Shown in pieces: positions 35,416 to 44,593 of a stretch of 64,000 nt of DNA. This DNA is from Fodinibacter luteus (GTDB lineage: Bacteria > Actinomycetota > Actinomycetes > Actinomycetales > Dermatophilaceae), in assembly GCF_039541575.1 (NCBI RefSeq), contig NZ_BAABGM010000003.1, positions 1 to 64,000 on the forward strand. The letters are read 5' to 3'. The position numbers were made by a program, and so were the translations under genes. A model generated the notes under the pieces. That model saw nothing but the letters and a program-made list of their open reading frames with translations, was not told the DNA's origin and did not search any database. The first letter of the stretch is position 1, and each line of letters starts with the position of its first letter.

Positions 35416-35844
35416 GTGGCAGCAACCGGTTTGGCGGTCATCCGCCAGATGGTCGAGCGGACCAACGCCCACGACCTCGAGGGTATGTCGGCCTTGATGC
35501 ATGAGGACTACCAGAGCGAACAGCCCTTTCATCCGGCCCGCGGCTTCGGCGGACGGGCGCAGATGAAGGCGAACTGGGGCGCAATCCTCACCGGCGTGCC
35601 CGACTTGCGCGCCGAGGTCCCTGCGTCGGTGCAGGACGGGGACATGGTGTGGAGCGAGTGGCACTGGTGGGGCACGACCGAGCAGGGTGAGCCGTTTGAC
35701 CTGCGCGCGATCACCCAGTTCACGGTCCGGGACGGTCTCATCGTCCGTGGCCGGCTCTTCGCGGAGCTCGTCGAGCAGGGCGGAGCCGACATCAACGACG
35801 CCGTCGAGGCCGAGTCCGGCCACCGCCCACAACTGAAGGACTGA
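35416..35844 (+). CDS. SnoaL-like (NTF2-fold) protein 2
   Basis: 142 residues from GTG 35416. VERTNAHDLEGMSALMHEDY and VPDLRAEVPASVQDGDMVWS fit the SnoaL-like polyketide-cyclase group (family members hydrolyse or cyclise, or only bind). It lies 284 nt after SnoaL-like protein 1 and differs clearly from it, so it is not a recent duplicate. Confidence 0.78.
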   Translation: MAATGLAVIRQMVERTNAHDLEGMSALMHEDYQSEQPFHPARGFGGRAQMKANWGAILTGVPDLRAEVPASVQDGDMVWSEWHWWGTTEQGEPFDLRAITQFTVRDGLIVRGRLFAELVEQGGADINDAVEAESGHRPQLKD

Positions 35845-35992
35845 GCCGGCTCAACGAAGCCGGGTTCCTGGTCAAGCCTTGGCCGTCCCGCCAGGAGTCC
35901 ACGACCATAGCCCCACCCAACGTTTCCGAGGGAAGCCGCGTGTTCGGCGGGACGCGGCCGGAGAGAGCCGACAAGATCAACGCGGATCGACG

Positions 35993-36014
35993 TGCGTCGC
36001 TACGCCGCCTGGCG
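35993..36014 (+). repeat. Dispersed direct repeat, copy M
   Basis: TGCGTCGCTACGCCGC (15 of 16) then CTGGCG. It abuts the truncated left edge of the IS5-type remnant, and CCTGG/CCAGG pair just after it. Confidence 0.75.
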
Positions 36015-36525
36015 ACCAGGTTGCCCGTGCCCCGGTGCCGTCCAAGACGGCAATCATCTCGGGTGAGTCTCCGGCTTGGCCGGGGGTGAGCGTGAAGGAC
36101 AGAACCCCGCGACCGGCGTCGATGGCGGCGTGGGTCTTGGTGCCCCAGCCGCCGCGGGAGCGTCCCAACGCGTGGTGATCCGGCTCTCCGGCAACGGAAC
36201 CGACGCTGTCGCGCCGTGCCCCGGCGGCGTGGATGTGGGCGCGAGCAGTGGTCGAGTCCACCGACACCTGCCAGGACAGCTTCCCGGTGGCGTCGGCGGC
36301 CGCGCGCAGCGCGTCCTCGACCAGGGACCACACCCCGAAGACCTGCCAGCACGCGAACAGCGCACACACCCGCCACCACGGCCCGTACCGGCCCGGGACG
36401 TCCCGCCCACGGACACCCGGCTCGGGTGCGGTGACGGACACCGTCGACCAGAGCTACTCCGGGGGGCCCGCCTCATCCCGCGGACACGCCGTAACCCCAC
36501 CAGTCACTTTCGTAACAGGTCCTAG
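36015..36525 (-). mobile_element. IS5-family remnant cut at repeat copy M
   Basis: Minus-strand frames give the middle of an IS5-type transposase (PGRYGPWWRVCALFACWQVF, VSVDSTTARAHIHAAGARRD, the first catalytic Asp in VDST, and GWGTKTHAAIDAGRG). The sequence fails after AVLDG, so the later D and E residues are missing. The N-terminal part is in another frame. The right end (36465-36525) matches the window's first 61 bases and ends at CTAG within the subtilase stop codon. Confidence 0.85.
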
Positions 36526-37727
36526 AGGCTGGCGACGTTGAGGAGGGGTTCCTGGGTGGTGTCGGGGTCTCCGACCCAGTTGGTGGTGCCGGTGTCACGC
36601 AGGGCGGCGCGCACTTGTGCTGGGGTTGCCCCGGGGTGGGTGGACAGGAAGAGCGCCGCCGCGCCGGCGACGTGGGGGCTGGCCATCGAGGTGCCCGAGA
36701 TGGACCGGTAACCGCCGCCGCGCCAGGTCGAGGTGACGCACACCCCTGGTGCGGTCAGGTCGACGTCCGGGCCGTAGTTGGAGAAGTTGGCGAAGGTGTC
36801 GTCGTAGCCGATTTGGCAGGTCGGGGTGCCCACACCGCCCGGCTGTCCGTCGAAGTCGGTGATCGCGGAGACGGTGATGACCTCCTCGTAGGTCGCCGGC
36901 ACGAACCCCGCGGCGTTGGTGGCGGCGTTGCCTGCCGAGACCACGTAGGCCACTCCTGCCGAGGTGGAGCGGCAGATCGCCTCACGTAGGCCGTGGTCCG
37001 TGCACGACCCTTCACCGCCGGACCCACCCAGGCTCATGTTCGCCACCTCGATGGTGTCGGCGTGGGCCGTCACCCAGTCAATCCCGCAGATGATCGAGGA
37101 CCACAACCCGCTACCGCCGGCGTCCAGGACGCGGACCGCCCACAGGCGGGCGCCGGGGGCCACACCGACCACACCAATGTTGTTGTCCTTGGCGGCGGCG
37201 GTGCCGGCCACGTGCGTGCCGTGCCCGTTGAGGTCGAGGTAGGAGTTGTTGCCCTGGATGCAGTTGACACCGCCGACGACGTTGAGGTCGCGGTGCTTGG
37301 GGTCGAGGCCGGTGTCCAGGACGGCGATGTCGACGTCGACGGCGCCCCGGCCGTCGCCAGCGACCGCTGAACTGTCGTCGGCCCCGACCCGGTCGATGCC
37401 TGGCGGGACGCTCTGCGCGCTCATCCGCACCACGCGGTCGGGCAGGACCGCGGCCACCCGCGGGTCCGCGCTCAGGCTGGTCGCGGCTGCTGGAGTCAGC
37501 GACGCCGCGTACCCGGTGAGGGCGTGCCGGTAGACATGGGTCACCGACGCCCCCCGCGACCGTTCGTGGTCTGCCGCGACAGCCCCAGGATCAGCGCTCG
37601 GGTGCACGGCGACGATGTACTTCGCGGTGGGGCCCGGTGCCGCGGCCGCGGTCAGGGCGGGGACGACACCACCCGACAAGGCCAGTGACGCGGCGAACGT
37701 GACGACGGCGATCCGGGTGCCTCTCAC
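36522..37727 (-). CDS. Secreted subtilase (S8 family) with I9 propeptide
   Basis: 401 residues from GTG 37727 with AGGGAGG upstream. Signal sequence (1-30), I9-type inhibitor propeptide (about 36-105), then the catalytic domain: Asp138 (IAVLDTG), His169 (NGHGTHVAG), Asn267 (SAGN) and Ser347 (GTSMASP). Cys pairs in the mature domain suggest disulfides. The stop codon TAG is the CTAG into which the neighbouring IS inserted, so the C-terminus appears unchanged. It should be an exported serine protease. Confidence 0.92.
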   Translation of the reverse strand: MRGTRIAVVTFAASLALSGGVVPALTAAAAPGPTAKYIVAVHPSADPGAVAADHERSRGASVTHVYRHALTGYAASLTPAAATSLSADPRVAAVLPDRVVRMSAQSVPPGIDRVGADDSSAVAGDGRGAVDVDIAVLDTGLDPKHRDLNVVGGVNCIQGNNSYLDLNGHGTHVAGTAAAKDNNIGVVGVAPGARLWAVRVLDAGGSGLWSSIICGIDWVTAHADTIEVANMSLGGSGGEGSCTDHGLREAICRSTSAGVAYVVSAGNAATNAAGFVPATYEEVITVSAITDFDGQPGGVGTPTCQIGYDDTFANFSNYGPDVDLTAPGVCVTSTWRGGGYRSISGTSMASPHVAGAAALFLSTHPGATPAQVRAALRDTGTTNWVGDPDTTQEPLLNVASL

Positions 37728-37881
37728 GGGTCCCTCCCCTTCCGCAGCCGACGCACGCCGGATGCCCCAGCAGTAGCGTAGACCCTGTGACGCACGCCAC
37801 ACTACGGGCAGCCGACCCCTACGGCGGCCCACCTGGGCTGCATTGACGGTGGGCCGGCCCGGACCGAAAAGGGGTAGGTCA

Positions 37882-38700
37882 GTGAAGGTCTCACAACGTC
37901 TCGCAGCAGCGGTCGCCGCCGCCCTGACCATGGTCGCGATCACCGGCACGCCGGCGCTCGCGGCCCCACCGAGCAACGACGTCTACGGCGGGGCTGAGGT
38001 CATCGCGGCCGTCCCGTTCAGCACCTCGCTCGACACCAACGAAGCGACCACCGACGCCGACGACGCCGAGATGAACGCCACCTGCGGCGCACCGGCCATG
38101 GACGCCAGCGTCTGGTACACCTTCACCTCAGCCACCGACCAGGCCTATTTGGCCGACGCCTCGGCATCCAACTACAGCGCAGGCGTGTTCGTGGCCGTCG
38201 GCGCCCCGGGAAGCTTCGAGGTCCTGGCCTGCGGGCCCGGTGGCGCCGCCTGGGAGGCGACGGCCGGCCAGACGTACTCCATCCTGGTCATCGACGACCA
38301 GGACGACGGTGGGGGCAACGGCGGCCTGATGGAGCTGACCGTCGGCGTGGCGCCCCCGCCGCCCGCGCTCGACGTCACGGTCAACCCGACCGCCCAGTTC
38401 GACTCCAAGACCGGATCGGCCATCCTGTCCGGGACCATCACCTGCGGGGCCGACGCCGAGTTCGCCTTCCTCGAGGCCCAGCTCACCCAGCGCGTCGGAC
38501 GACTGCTCATCCGCGGCTTCGGCGGCACCGAAGTCACCTGCGACGGCACCACCCGACCGTGGACCATCGAGGTGCTCGGCGACAACGGGCTCTTCAAGGG
38601 CGGCAAGTCCGCCAGCGCGACCTTCGCCGCGGCCTGCGGCGCGGCCTTCTGTTCGGAGTACTTCAACGAGTCCACCATCCAGCTCAAAGGCAAGCGGTGA
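37882..38700 (+). CDS. Secreted beta-rich protein of unknown function
   Basis: 272 residues from GTG 37882 (GGGGTAGG upstream), with a signal sequence (LAAAVAAALTMVAITGTPAL). The mature part starts with a PPC-like beta-sandwich (PPSNDVYGGAEVIAAVPFST, DASVWYTFT, GQTYSILVIDD), then a second domain with four Cys. It is divergent from the subtilase gene (154 nt between starts), so the two may share a promoter region. PPC-like domains often accompany secreted peptidases. Confidence 0.7.
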   Translation: MKVSQRLAAAVAAALTMVAITGTPALAAPPSNDVYGGAEVIAAVPFSTSLDTNEATTDADDAEMNATCGAPAMDASVWYTFTSATDQAYLADASASNYSAGVFVAVGAPGSFEVLACGPGGAAWEATAGQTYSILVIDDQDDGGGNGGLMELTVGVAPPPPALDVTVNPTAQFDSKTGSAILSGTITCGADAEFAFLEAQLTQRVGRLLIRGFGGTEVTCDGTTRPWTIEVLGDNGLFKGGKSASATFAAACGAAFCSEYFNESTIQLKGKR

Positions 38701-39180
38701 GAGCCACGGTCTACTGCTGACCCACCACCACCGGATGGTTCGCCAAAGGTAGGCGGCCCCGGGGATCCTGTCGAGACTCTCGGGGCTGGATCCTCGAGCG
38801 AGAGGTAGGACGTCACCGGCCGAGGCGCTCGAGCACATCGGCGTAGCGAACACGGGCCGCGGCGGACAGTTCCCTCACCCGGTCCTGGTGAACACGACGA
38901 GCGGCAGCGTCGCGGATTGCGCGCACGGTTGCCTCCTGCTTGCGGACGACGTTGCCCAACGGTTCCAGGGAGACCAGCGCGAGCCCCGCCCCGGTCCCAT
39001 GACCGCTCCAACCTGCAAGCGGGTGCCCCTGCGGTCGGGTTGTGTGCGCCGTCGTAACCGGCGCGTGTGCCGGCGGGTACAGACGGCAATCGTCTCGGGC
39101 GGCAGAACTGGATAGTCCGATTCGTCGGGAGTCTCTCCCGTGGGCTGCCGTCCTCGGCGGTGCGAGCAAAGGAGTATCCG
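38701..39180. other. Stretch with one doubtful minus-strand frame
   Basis: A minus-strand frame ending at 38813 reads EPLGNVVRKQEATVRAIRDA and RVRELSAAARVRYADVLERL, which looks like a helical C-terminus, but no start can be defined. It may be a gene remnant. Confidence 0.35.
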
Positions 39181-40476
39181 ATGTGGTTCTGGATCGCTGG
39201 GATGGCCGCTTTCCTGATCGTCTTCCTGCTGACCAAGGGGGTAGCCTCCCGCCGGGGAGCCTTCCCCAAGGTGCGCACGGAGAGGTTGACCGGTTCGGGC
39301 GCGGTACTGATCCTCGGCCTCGCGCTCGCCGCCTGCACCGGCTCGGGGCAGGGTGCAGACCCGAGCGGGACCATCTCGTCGGCGACCGCGCCTTCGCTGT
39401 CTCCGGCGGAGTCCTCTACCGGTCTGCCATGGCCAGCGGCGCCGACCTCCGCGCTGCTGCCCGAGCGAGCCACAACGATGCTCGCCGAGATGCAGCGCTG
39501 GGTTGACAAGGAGTTCATGCCCGGCGCGACGGCAGCCGTGGTCTCACCCGACGGAGTGTGGACCGCGGCCGTCGGCGTCGACGGGCAGGGGGCCCGGCTG
39601 CAGTCCGCCTCGGGCATGTCGCTGGGCCAGGTGACCCAGACGTTCGTGGCATCGCAGGCGCTGCTGCTGGCCGAGCAGGGCAAGCTCGACCTGGACGCCC
39701 CTGCCTCGAGGTACGTGCCCGTGCCGCAGCTGGCCAACGGCGCCACCACCCGCCAACTGCTGGGCCACCGCGCCGGGATCCCCGACCCCGGGCAGGAGCC
39801 GTACGCGACGGTGTTCACCGCCCCCGAGGCCCATTGGTCGACCGAACAGTTCCTCGCGCCGGTGCCGAAGGCGACCGCGTCGCCGGGCGAGAAGTTCTAC
39901 GAGGACACCACCAACTACGTCCTGGCCGGGCTCGTCGTCGAGAAGGCCTCCGGGCGGAGCATCGCCACCGCGATCGACGCCGACCTGTGGACGCCGCTGG
40001 GCCTGGAACGGCTGGCCTACCAGGACGAGCAGGCCCTGCCCGAGCCGATCGCCGCTCCCGGCCAGGACGAGGGCCTACCGCAGGGGCAGACCGGCCGGCC
40101 CTACCTGCCCTTCCGCTCCATTGCCAGCGCCATTGCCGCGTCCCACGGCGCCGCTGGCGACGCGGCATCGGTGGCCCGGTGGGGGTACGCGCTCTATGGC
40201 GGGCAGGTGCTCACCCCGGACAGCGTCGCCCAGCTGACCGACTTCGACCAGGACGTCGGCCCCGGGTACGGCTTGGCCACCATCGACTTCACCCAGCCCT
40301 ACTGGTTCAAGTGGCACATCGAGGGCCACGGTATGCGAGGTTCGCTCGTCGGCTACCGCAGCGTCCTGGCCGTGTACCCCGAGCACCACCTCAGCGTCGC
40401 GATCCTCACCCCCTCCGCAGTCGACGTCCTTCCCTACGTGCGCTACATCGTCAACGCCGGACGCCTCTTGGAATGA
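39181..40476 (+). CDS. Beta-lactamase/PBP-fold lipoprotein lacking catalytic residues
   Basis: 431 residues from ATG 39181 (AAAGGAG upstream). An N-terminal membrane helix (1-20) is followed by a second hydrophobic run ending in LAAC, a lipobox-like site. The serine-hydrolase fold is clear (LLLAEQGKLDLDAPASRYVP, LLGHRAGIPD, NYVLAGLVVEKASG), but the SxxK site reads QVTQ (GQVTQTF instead of the usual SVTK) and the YxN site is also changed (EDTTNY). It is therefore probably a non-enzymatic binding protein or a decayed enzyme. Confidence 0.8.
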   Translation: MWFWIAGMAAFLIVFLLTKGVASRRGAFPKVRTERLTGSGAVLILGLALAACTGSGQGADPSGTISSATAPSLSPAESSTGLPWPAAPTSALLPERATTMLAEMQRWVDKEFMPGATAAVVSPDGVWTAAVGVDGQGARLQSASGMSLGQVTQTFVASQALLLAEQGKLDLDAPASRYVPVPQLANGATTRQLLGHRAGIPDPGQEPYATVFTAPEAHWSTEQFLAPVPKATASPGEKFYEDTTNYVLAGLVVEKASGRSIATAIDADLWTPLGLERLAYQDEQALPEPIAAPGQDEGLPQGQTGRPYLPFRSIASAIAASHGAAGDAASVARWGYALYGGQVLTPDSVAQLTDFDQDVGPGYGLATIDFTQPYWFKWHIEGHGMRGSLVGYRSVLAVYPEHHLSVAILTPSAVDVLPYVRYIVNAGRLLE

Positions 40477-40597
40477 GGAGCCAGATCAGCAGTGGAGGGC
40501 GGTGCACACCACAAGGATCACGACGGGAGGGTCGACAACCGTCTGTGGAAGCACATCAAGCCGCCCGGATCCGCCAGCACAAGGGCACTTGATGGGG

Positions 40598-40617
40598 TGC
40601 GTCACCCACGCCGGCGG
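40598..40617 (+). repeat. Possible outlying copy of the dispersed repeat
   Basis: TGCGTCACCCACGCCGGCGG resembles the core with a one-base insertion. It is the only candidate beyond 36 kb and may be chance. Confidence 0.3.
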
Positions 40618-40661
40618 CCCTCTTCCTGATGGGCGGTATCGACGGCGCCTCGGGCCGTGTT

Positions 40662-41375
40662 CTATCGACTTCTGAACCAGCGGATGGCCGAGGCGGTGCC
40701 GATCATGCCTGGCCACAGCCACCAGCCGAAAAGCGGGAAGAGGAAGGTGTCGAGCTGGAGGGTGGGGACGATGTGGGTGATGGTGGTGAGTGCGCCGGCT
40801 GCGGCGATGGTGAAGCCGGCCCAGCAGACCCAGCGGGTGATCAGTTGGCATCGCAGCGCCAGCCATGAGTAGGTGGCGATCAGTGCCATGCAGGGAACCA
40901 GGATGGTGAGGGTGTAGAGCCACTCGGCCACGGCGGTCACCTGGTAGAGGGTGGCGACCGTCTCGTCGGTGGCTCCAGCGAGCTGCTCGGGCCGGGCGAA
41001 GAGGGACGAGACCGCGGTGAGGAACAGGCTCTGCGTCGCGATGACCCCGGCCAGGCACACCATCACGGGGGGCCCGATCGAGGCGGGTCGTGCCTGACGC
41101 ACCTGTTGGGCCAGGATGGCCACGAAGATGACCAGGAGCATGATCGTGGCCAGGGCTGCCAGCGTGTTGACCTGAATCGTGCCGGCGTTGTCGATGGCGA
41201 AGCGGCGGACGACGGTGGCCGTCGCGGTGCCGGGGTCGGGTGCCGACTCCGGTGCGAAGGTGGCGAGGCTGGCCAGGAACATCGCCAGGCCGAGCAGTGC
41301 TGCGTGGCCGGTCAGCCGGCGCTCACGTGCGGGGCTGTCCCGCAGCGTGAGAGTGGGTCGTGGGGTCGTTGTCAT
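40662..41375 (-). CDS. Membrane protein of unknown function
   Basis: 237 residues with about six hydrophobic helices. No family is recognised with confidence; the loop and helix pattern resembles DUF4386-type proteins. It is divergent from the sensor kinase gene at 41526 and may be controlled by that system, as the first window system also has a membrane-protein partner. Confidence 0.7.
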   Translation of the reverse strand: MTTTPRPTLTLRDSPARERRLTGHAALLGLAMFLASLATFAPESAPDPGTATATVVRRFAIDNAGTIQVNTLAALATIMLLVIFVAILAQQVRQARPASIGPPVMVCLAGVIATQSLFLTAVSSLFARPEQLAGATDETVATLYQVTAVAEWLYTLTILVPCMALIATYSWLALRCQLITRWVCWAGFTIAAAGALTTITHIVPTLQLDTFLFPLFGWWLWPGMIGTASAIRWFRSR

Positions 41376-41525
41376 CGTCTTCCTCCTGGTGCAGGGGTGT
41401 CAGCCCACCGTGCTCCCCACCGGTGCCGCAGTGCGTCCACCCTGGGTCGCGATGCGGTCAGCCTCAGGTCGCGGCCACGGTGGGACCTCTACACCTGGTC
41501 CTTGCGCGTGGGTACCGTCGTTGGG

Positions 41526-42704
41526 ATGAACCGTTGGCATGCTGTCCGTCCCACGCGGGCCGAGTCCGTGCTGGCGGTGGTGCTCCTGTGCGTGGCGCTG
41601 GCCGAGGCGGTGTTCTCCGACGAGCAACCGGCTCCCACGCTGGTTCGCGTGACTGCTGCGGTGGTGCCCCCGGTCGCGGTCGCGTTCAGCCGGACGTGGC
41701 CCGAAGGCGCCGCAGCTGCCGTGGTGGCCGTATTCCTGCTGGACTCCATGACACCGTCGCCGGCCGGGACGCTTGGCGCCGGATTCGCCTGGCTGGCCGT
41801 GGTGTTCGCCGTGGCGGCGTGGTCGCGTCAGCCCGGGCCGTGGCTGCTGGCGCTCGTGGTCGCCGGCACGATGCGTGACCTTCGCGCCGCCGACTTCGAG
41901 GCCTCGGACGTGGTCATCGACTGGGCCTTCTTCGCTGCTGCGGCCGGTGTCGGTCACCTCGTACGTCGCCGCACGGCGCAGGCCGAGATGCTGGCCACCC
42001 GACTCGAGATCGCCGACGCCGAGCGTGAGGCCGAGACCGCGCAGGCGGTCACCCGCGAGCGAGCCGCCATCGCCCGGGAGCTGCACGACGTCGTGGCGCA
42101 CGCTGTGAGCCTGATGGTCGTGCAGGCCGGCACGGCACGGCCCATGGCTGAGCGGATCGACCGCGAGCTCGCCGGCGTCCTGGAGACCATCGAGAACACC
42201 GGACGCGAGGCCCTCACCGAGCTGCGCCGCCTCCTCCACGTCCTGAGGACCACGGACGAGGCCGACGTGGCGCCTCTGCCGGACCTGCACCGAGTCACCG
42301 AGCTCGTCGACGGCATCCGCCGTGCGGGTGTACCAGTTCGCAGTGCCCTCGTCATCCCCCCCGATGTTCCCGCCGGCGTCGCCCTGTGCGCGTACCGCAC
42401 CGTCCAGGAGGGGCTGACCAACGCGATGCGCCACTCGGACGGGTCCCCGATCGATGTGGAGGTGAGCAGCGACTCGCGGACCTTGAGGGTGCGGGTCCGA
42501 AGCCGCGGCGGCGCCGCTACGACAGAGGCGCTCGGGACCGGAACGGGCCTGATCGGTCTGCGCGAACGGGTGCTGCTGTGCGGCGGGCGCCTGAGCGCCG
42601 GCCCCGATGCCTGCGGGTACCTGCTCGATGTCACCCTGCCGCTGTCCGCGGGCTCGCACGTGACGGATGACCCGCGAACACCCCCCATTGGCGCGCCCTC
42701 ATGA
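41526..42704 (+). CDS. Membrane sensor histidine kinase (NarL type)
   Basis: 392 residues from ATG 41526. Four to five membrane helices in the first ~140 residues, a coiled-coil-like linker, then HisKA_3 (IARELHDVVAHAVSLMVVQA, His near 193) and an HATPase domain (VQEGLTNAMRHSDG, GTGTGLIGLRERV). The N-box is good, but the usual DDG of the ATP-binding domain reads RSRGGAATT, a change common in some actinobacterial kinases. The stop overlaps the response regulator ATG. Confidence 0.88.
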   Translation: MNRWHAVRPTRAESVLAVVLLCVALAEAVFSDEQPAPTLVRVTAAVVPPVAVAFSRTWPEGAAAAVVAVFLLDSMTPSPAGTLGAGFAWLAVVFAVAAWSRQPGPWLLALVVAGTMRDLRAADFEASDVVIDWAFFAAAAGVGHLVRRRTAQAEMLATRLEIADAEREAETAQAVTRERAAIARELHDVVAHAVSLMVVQAGTARPMAERIDRELAGVLETIENTGREALTELRRLLHVLRTTDEADVAPLPDLHRVTELVDGIRRAGVPVRSALVIPPDVPAGVALCAYRTVQEGLTNAMRHSDGSPIDVEVSSDSRTLRVRVRSRGGAATTEALGTGTGLIGLRERVLLCGGRLSAGPDACGYLLDVTLPLSAGSHVTDDPRTPPIGAPS

Positions 42705-43354
42705 TTCGGGTCCTGCTCGTCGACGACCAGCACCTGGTCCGCGAGGGCATCGCCCGTCTGCTGCGTGACGTGCCCGACATCGAGGTCGTCGGCGAAGCTG
42801 CCGATGGCCCCTCAGCGGTGGAACAGTCCCTGGCTACCCTGCCCGACCTGGTCCTGATGGACGTGCGCATGCCAGGAATGGATGGCGTGGACGCCACCGC
42901 GCACATCGTCCACGACCGGCCCGACGCGCGAGTCCTGATCCTGACGACCTTCGACCTCGACGAAGCCGTCCACCGCGCTCTGCAGGCAGGGGCCAGCGGC
43001 TTCTTGCTCAAGGACACCCCCTATGACCAGCTCTTGCATGCCATCCGAGTCGTCGCGGCCGGCGACTGCGTCCTGGCACCGTCGGTCACCCGCCGGCTGA
43101 TCGAGCACTTCGCCCCGCAACCCACGCCGACGTCGTCGGAGGCCGCCCTCCTCGATCGGCTCACCAACCGCGAACACCAGGTCCTGCAACTCATCGCGCA
43201 GGGACTGTCGAACGCCGAGATCGGACGAGTCATCTTCCTGAGCGAAGCCACCATCAAGACCCACGTCGGGCGGGTCCTGAGCAAGCTCGGCTGCAGAGAC
43301 AGAGTCCAAGCCGCCATCTTCGCCATGCGCACCGGCCTCGCAGACCGAGCCTGA
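42701..43354 (+). CDS. NarL/LuxR-type response regulator
   Basis: 217 residues, start ATG 42701 overlapping the kinase stop (ATGA). Receiver domain with VDDQ near the N-terminus, phospho-acceptor Asp in LVLMDVRMPGMDG, and conserved Thr/Lys (LTTFDLDEAV, FLLKDTP). LuxR HTH at the C-terminus (LTNREHQVLQLIAQGLSNAE, TIKTHVGRVLSKLG). Complete, unlike the truncated regulator at the window start. Confidence 0.92.
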   Translation: MIRVLLVDDQHLVREGIARLLRDVPDIEVVGEAADGPSAVEQSLATLPDLVLMDVRMPGMDGVDATAHIVHDRPDARVLILTTFDLDEAVHRALQAGASGFLLKDTPYDQLLHAIRVVAAGDCVLAPSVTRRLIEHFAPQPTPTSSEAALLDRLTNREHQVLQLIAQGLSNAEIGRVIFLSEATIKTHVGRVLSKLGCRDRVQAAIFAMRTGLADRA

Positions 43355-43597
43355 GGCCGCCCGCCCGTGCAACCGCCCTGACAACACGAACGAGGCCCGG
43401 GGTGTGGTGGCATCCGCCGGCCGACACACGGTGAGGACCTCTCGCCGAGCTGGCCTCAAACCGACCGCAGACTTCACGATGGGTCACTTCGCGCGAGATG
43501 CTCTCGCGGGGTGCTGTCGCACGGGCGCGCGGTAGTTCGGCTCGCCGCGTCTTCAGACCCGCGGCCACTGCCTGCGACATGATCTGCCCAGACAGGG

Positions 43598-44209
43598 TCA
43601 GCGGTGCCGGGAAGGCCGTGCCGGCAAGTGCTCGACGACGACTCGCCCCGGTTTCCAGGTGATCCCGGCGATCGAGCGCAGCGGCGCATACGGGTCGACT
43701 GCCTGCTCCCAGGCGACCGCCAGGCTGGCCGAGATCTCCGCTGCTCGGTCCGGGCAGGCCCGAGCAGCCAACCGGCGCAACTCGTCGACGTCGGTGAGCT
43801 TGGCCGTGACCCTCCACGTGGCCGTCCCGTGATCGACGGACTCGGACGTGGCCTCGCTCTCCACCGACAGGATCCGCAGCGCGCCGGCGTCGAGCGCCTC
43901 CTCCAGTCCATCGGTGGGCCAGATCAGCCAGGCCAGTGCGTCGAAGACATCATCGCCGGGCACCGCATCCGGTGCCTCAGGCTCGACGTCCTCGACGCCC
44001 AGGTCAGCGCCCGGGAGAGTGATGACGAAGCCCTCGTTCGCCCGCGCCGCGGCGTGCAGTGCGGAAGCATCGGTGATGGCCACTTCCGCGGTGGCGGTCA
44101 GGGCCCACACCTGGCGGTTCCTCCCGCGTTGGGGCCGCTCGGGCAGAGCCTTCGGCTCCTGCGGCTCGCGGTCGGGCAGCTCGAAGAGGCCAAGCTGGTC
44201 GGCATCCAT
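43598..44209 (-). CDS. Hypothetical protein, about 200 residues
   Basis: 203 residues from ATG 44209 (AGGATCGGTGG upstream), or two codons longer from GTG 44215. Acidic, with no signal or membrane helix. Motif-like stretches are WALTATAEVAITDASALHAA, VPGDDVFDALAWLIWPTDGL and DPYAPLRSIAGITWKPGRVV. Composition and length fit a real gene. No family is recognised. Confidence 0.6.
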   Translation of the reverse strand: MDADQLGLFELPDREPQEPKALPERPQRGRNRQVWALTATAEVAITDASALHAAARANEGFVITLPGADLGVEDVEPEAPDAVPGDDVFDALAWLIWPTDGLEEALDAGALRILSVESEATSESVDHGTATWRVTAKLTDVDELRRLAARACPDRAAEISASLAVAWEQAVDPYAPLRSIAGITWKPGRVVVEHLPARPSRHR

Positions 44210-44215
44210 GTCCAC

Positions 44216-44593
44216 CGATCCTATGGCCCGTCAGCCCACTGGTGAGCCACACCGAACCCACGTGATGGGCGGCCGCTTGGAGAGATTCCCACCGATCACC
44301 GGACCGAGCCCGGCCGGACGCCGGCTCTGCCGACAATGCTCCAGAAGCCGCCAGTCGACCCTCCGCGCGACGGCACCAGGCATGGGTGCGATGGCGGGGT
44401 TCGCGCTGGTCCCCGATCCCCGGTGGGCCACCTCACGGGGCAACCGCTTGGTTCACAGGTGCTCCGATGCGCTTCGGCGCCCGCGTCGCCCCGGCTTGAG
44501 GAACGTCACACGGATGCGGGGGCACGCGGCGGTACAGTCAAGCAGGGCTGCGGTTGTCGGCTCAGCGGGGCCCCCGCCGTCCGGGGAGGCGCT
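44216..44593. other. Gene-free stretch upstream of the ATC hydrolase-like gene
   Basis: No supported gene, repeat or hairpin stands out. Confidence 0.4.

Noticed and set aside
3629..36014. A canonical class 1-type integron
   Set aside because: The recombinase shows no IntI-specific insert that I can see, and the repeats lack paired GTTRRRY and RYYYAAC boxes. Only an integron-like arrangement is claimed.
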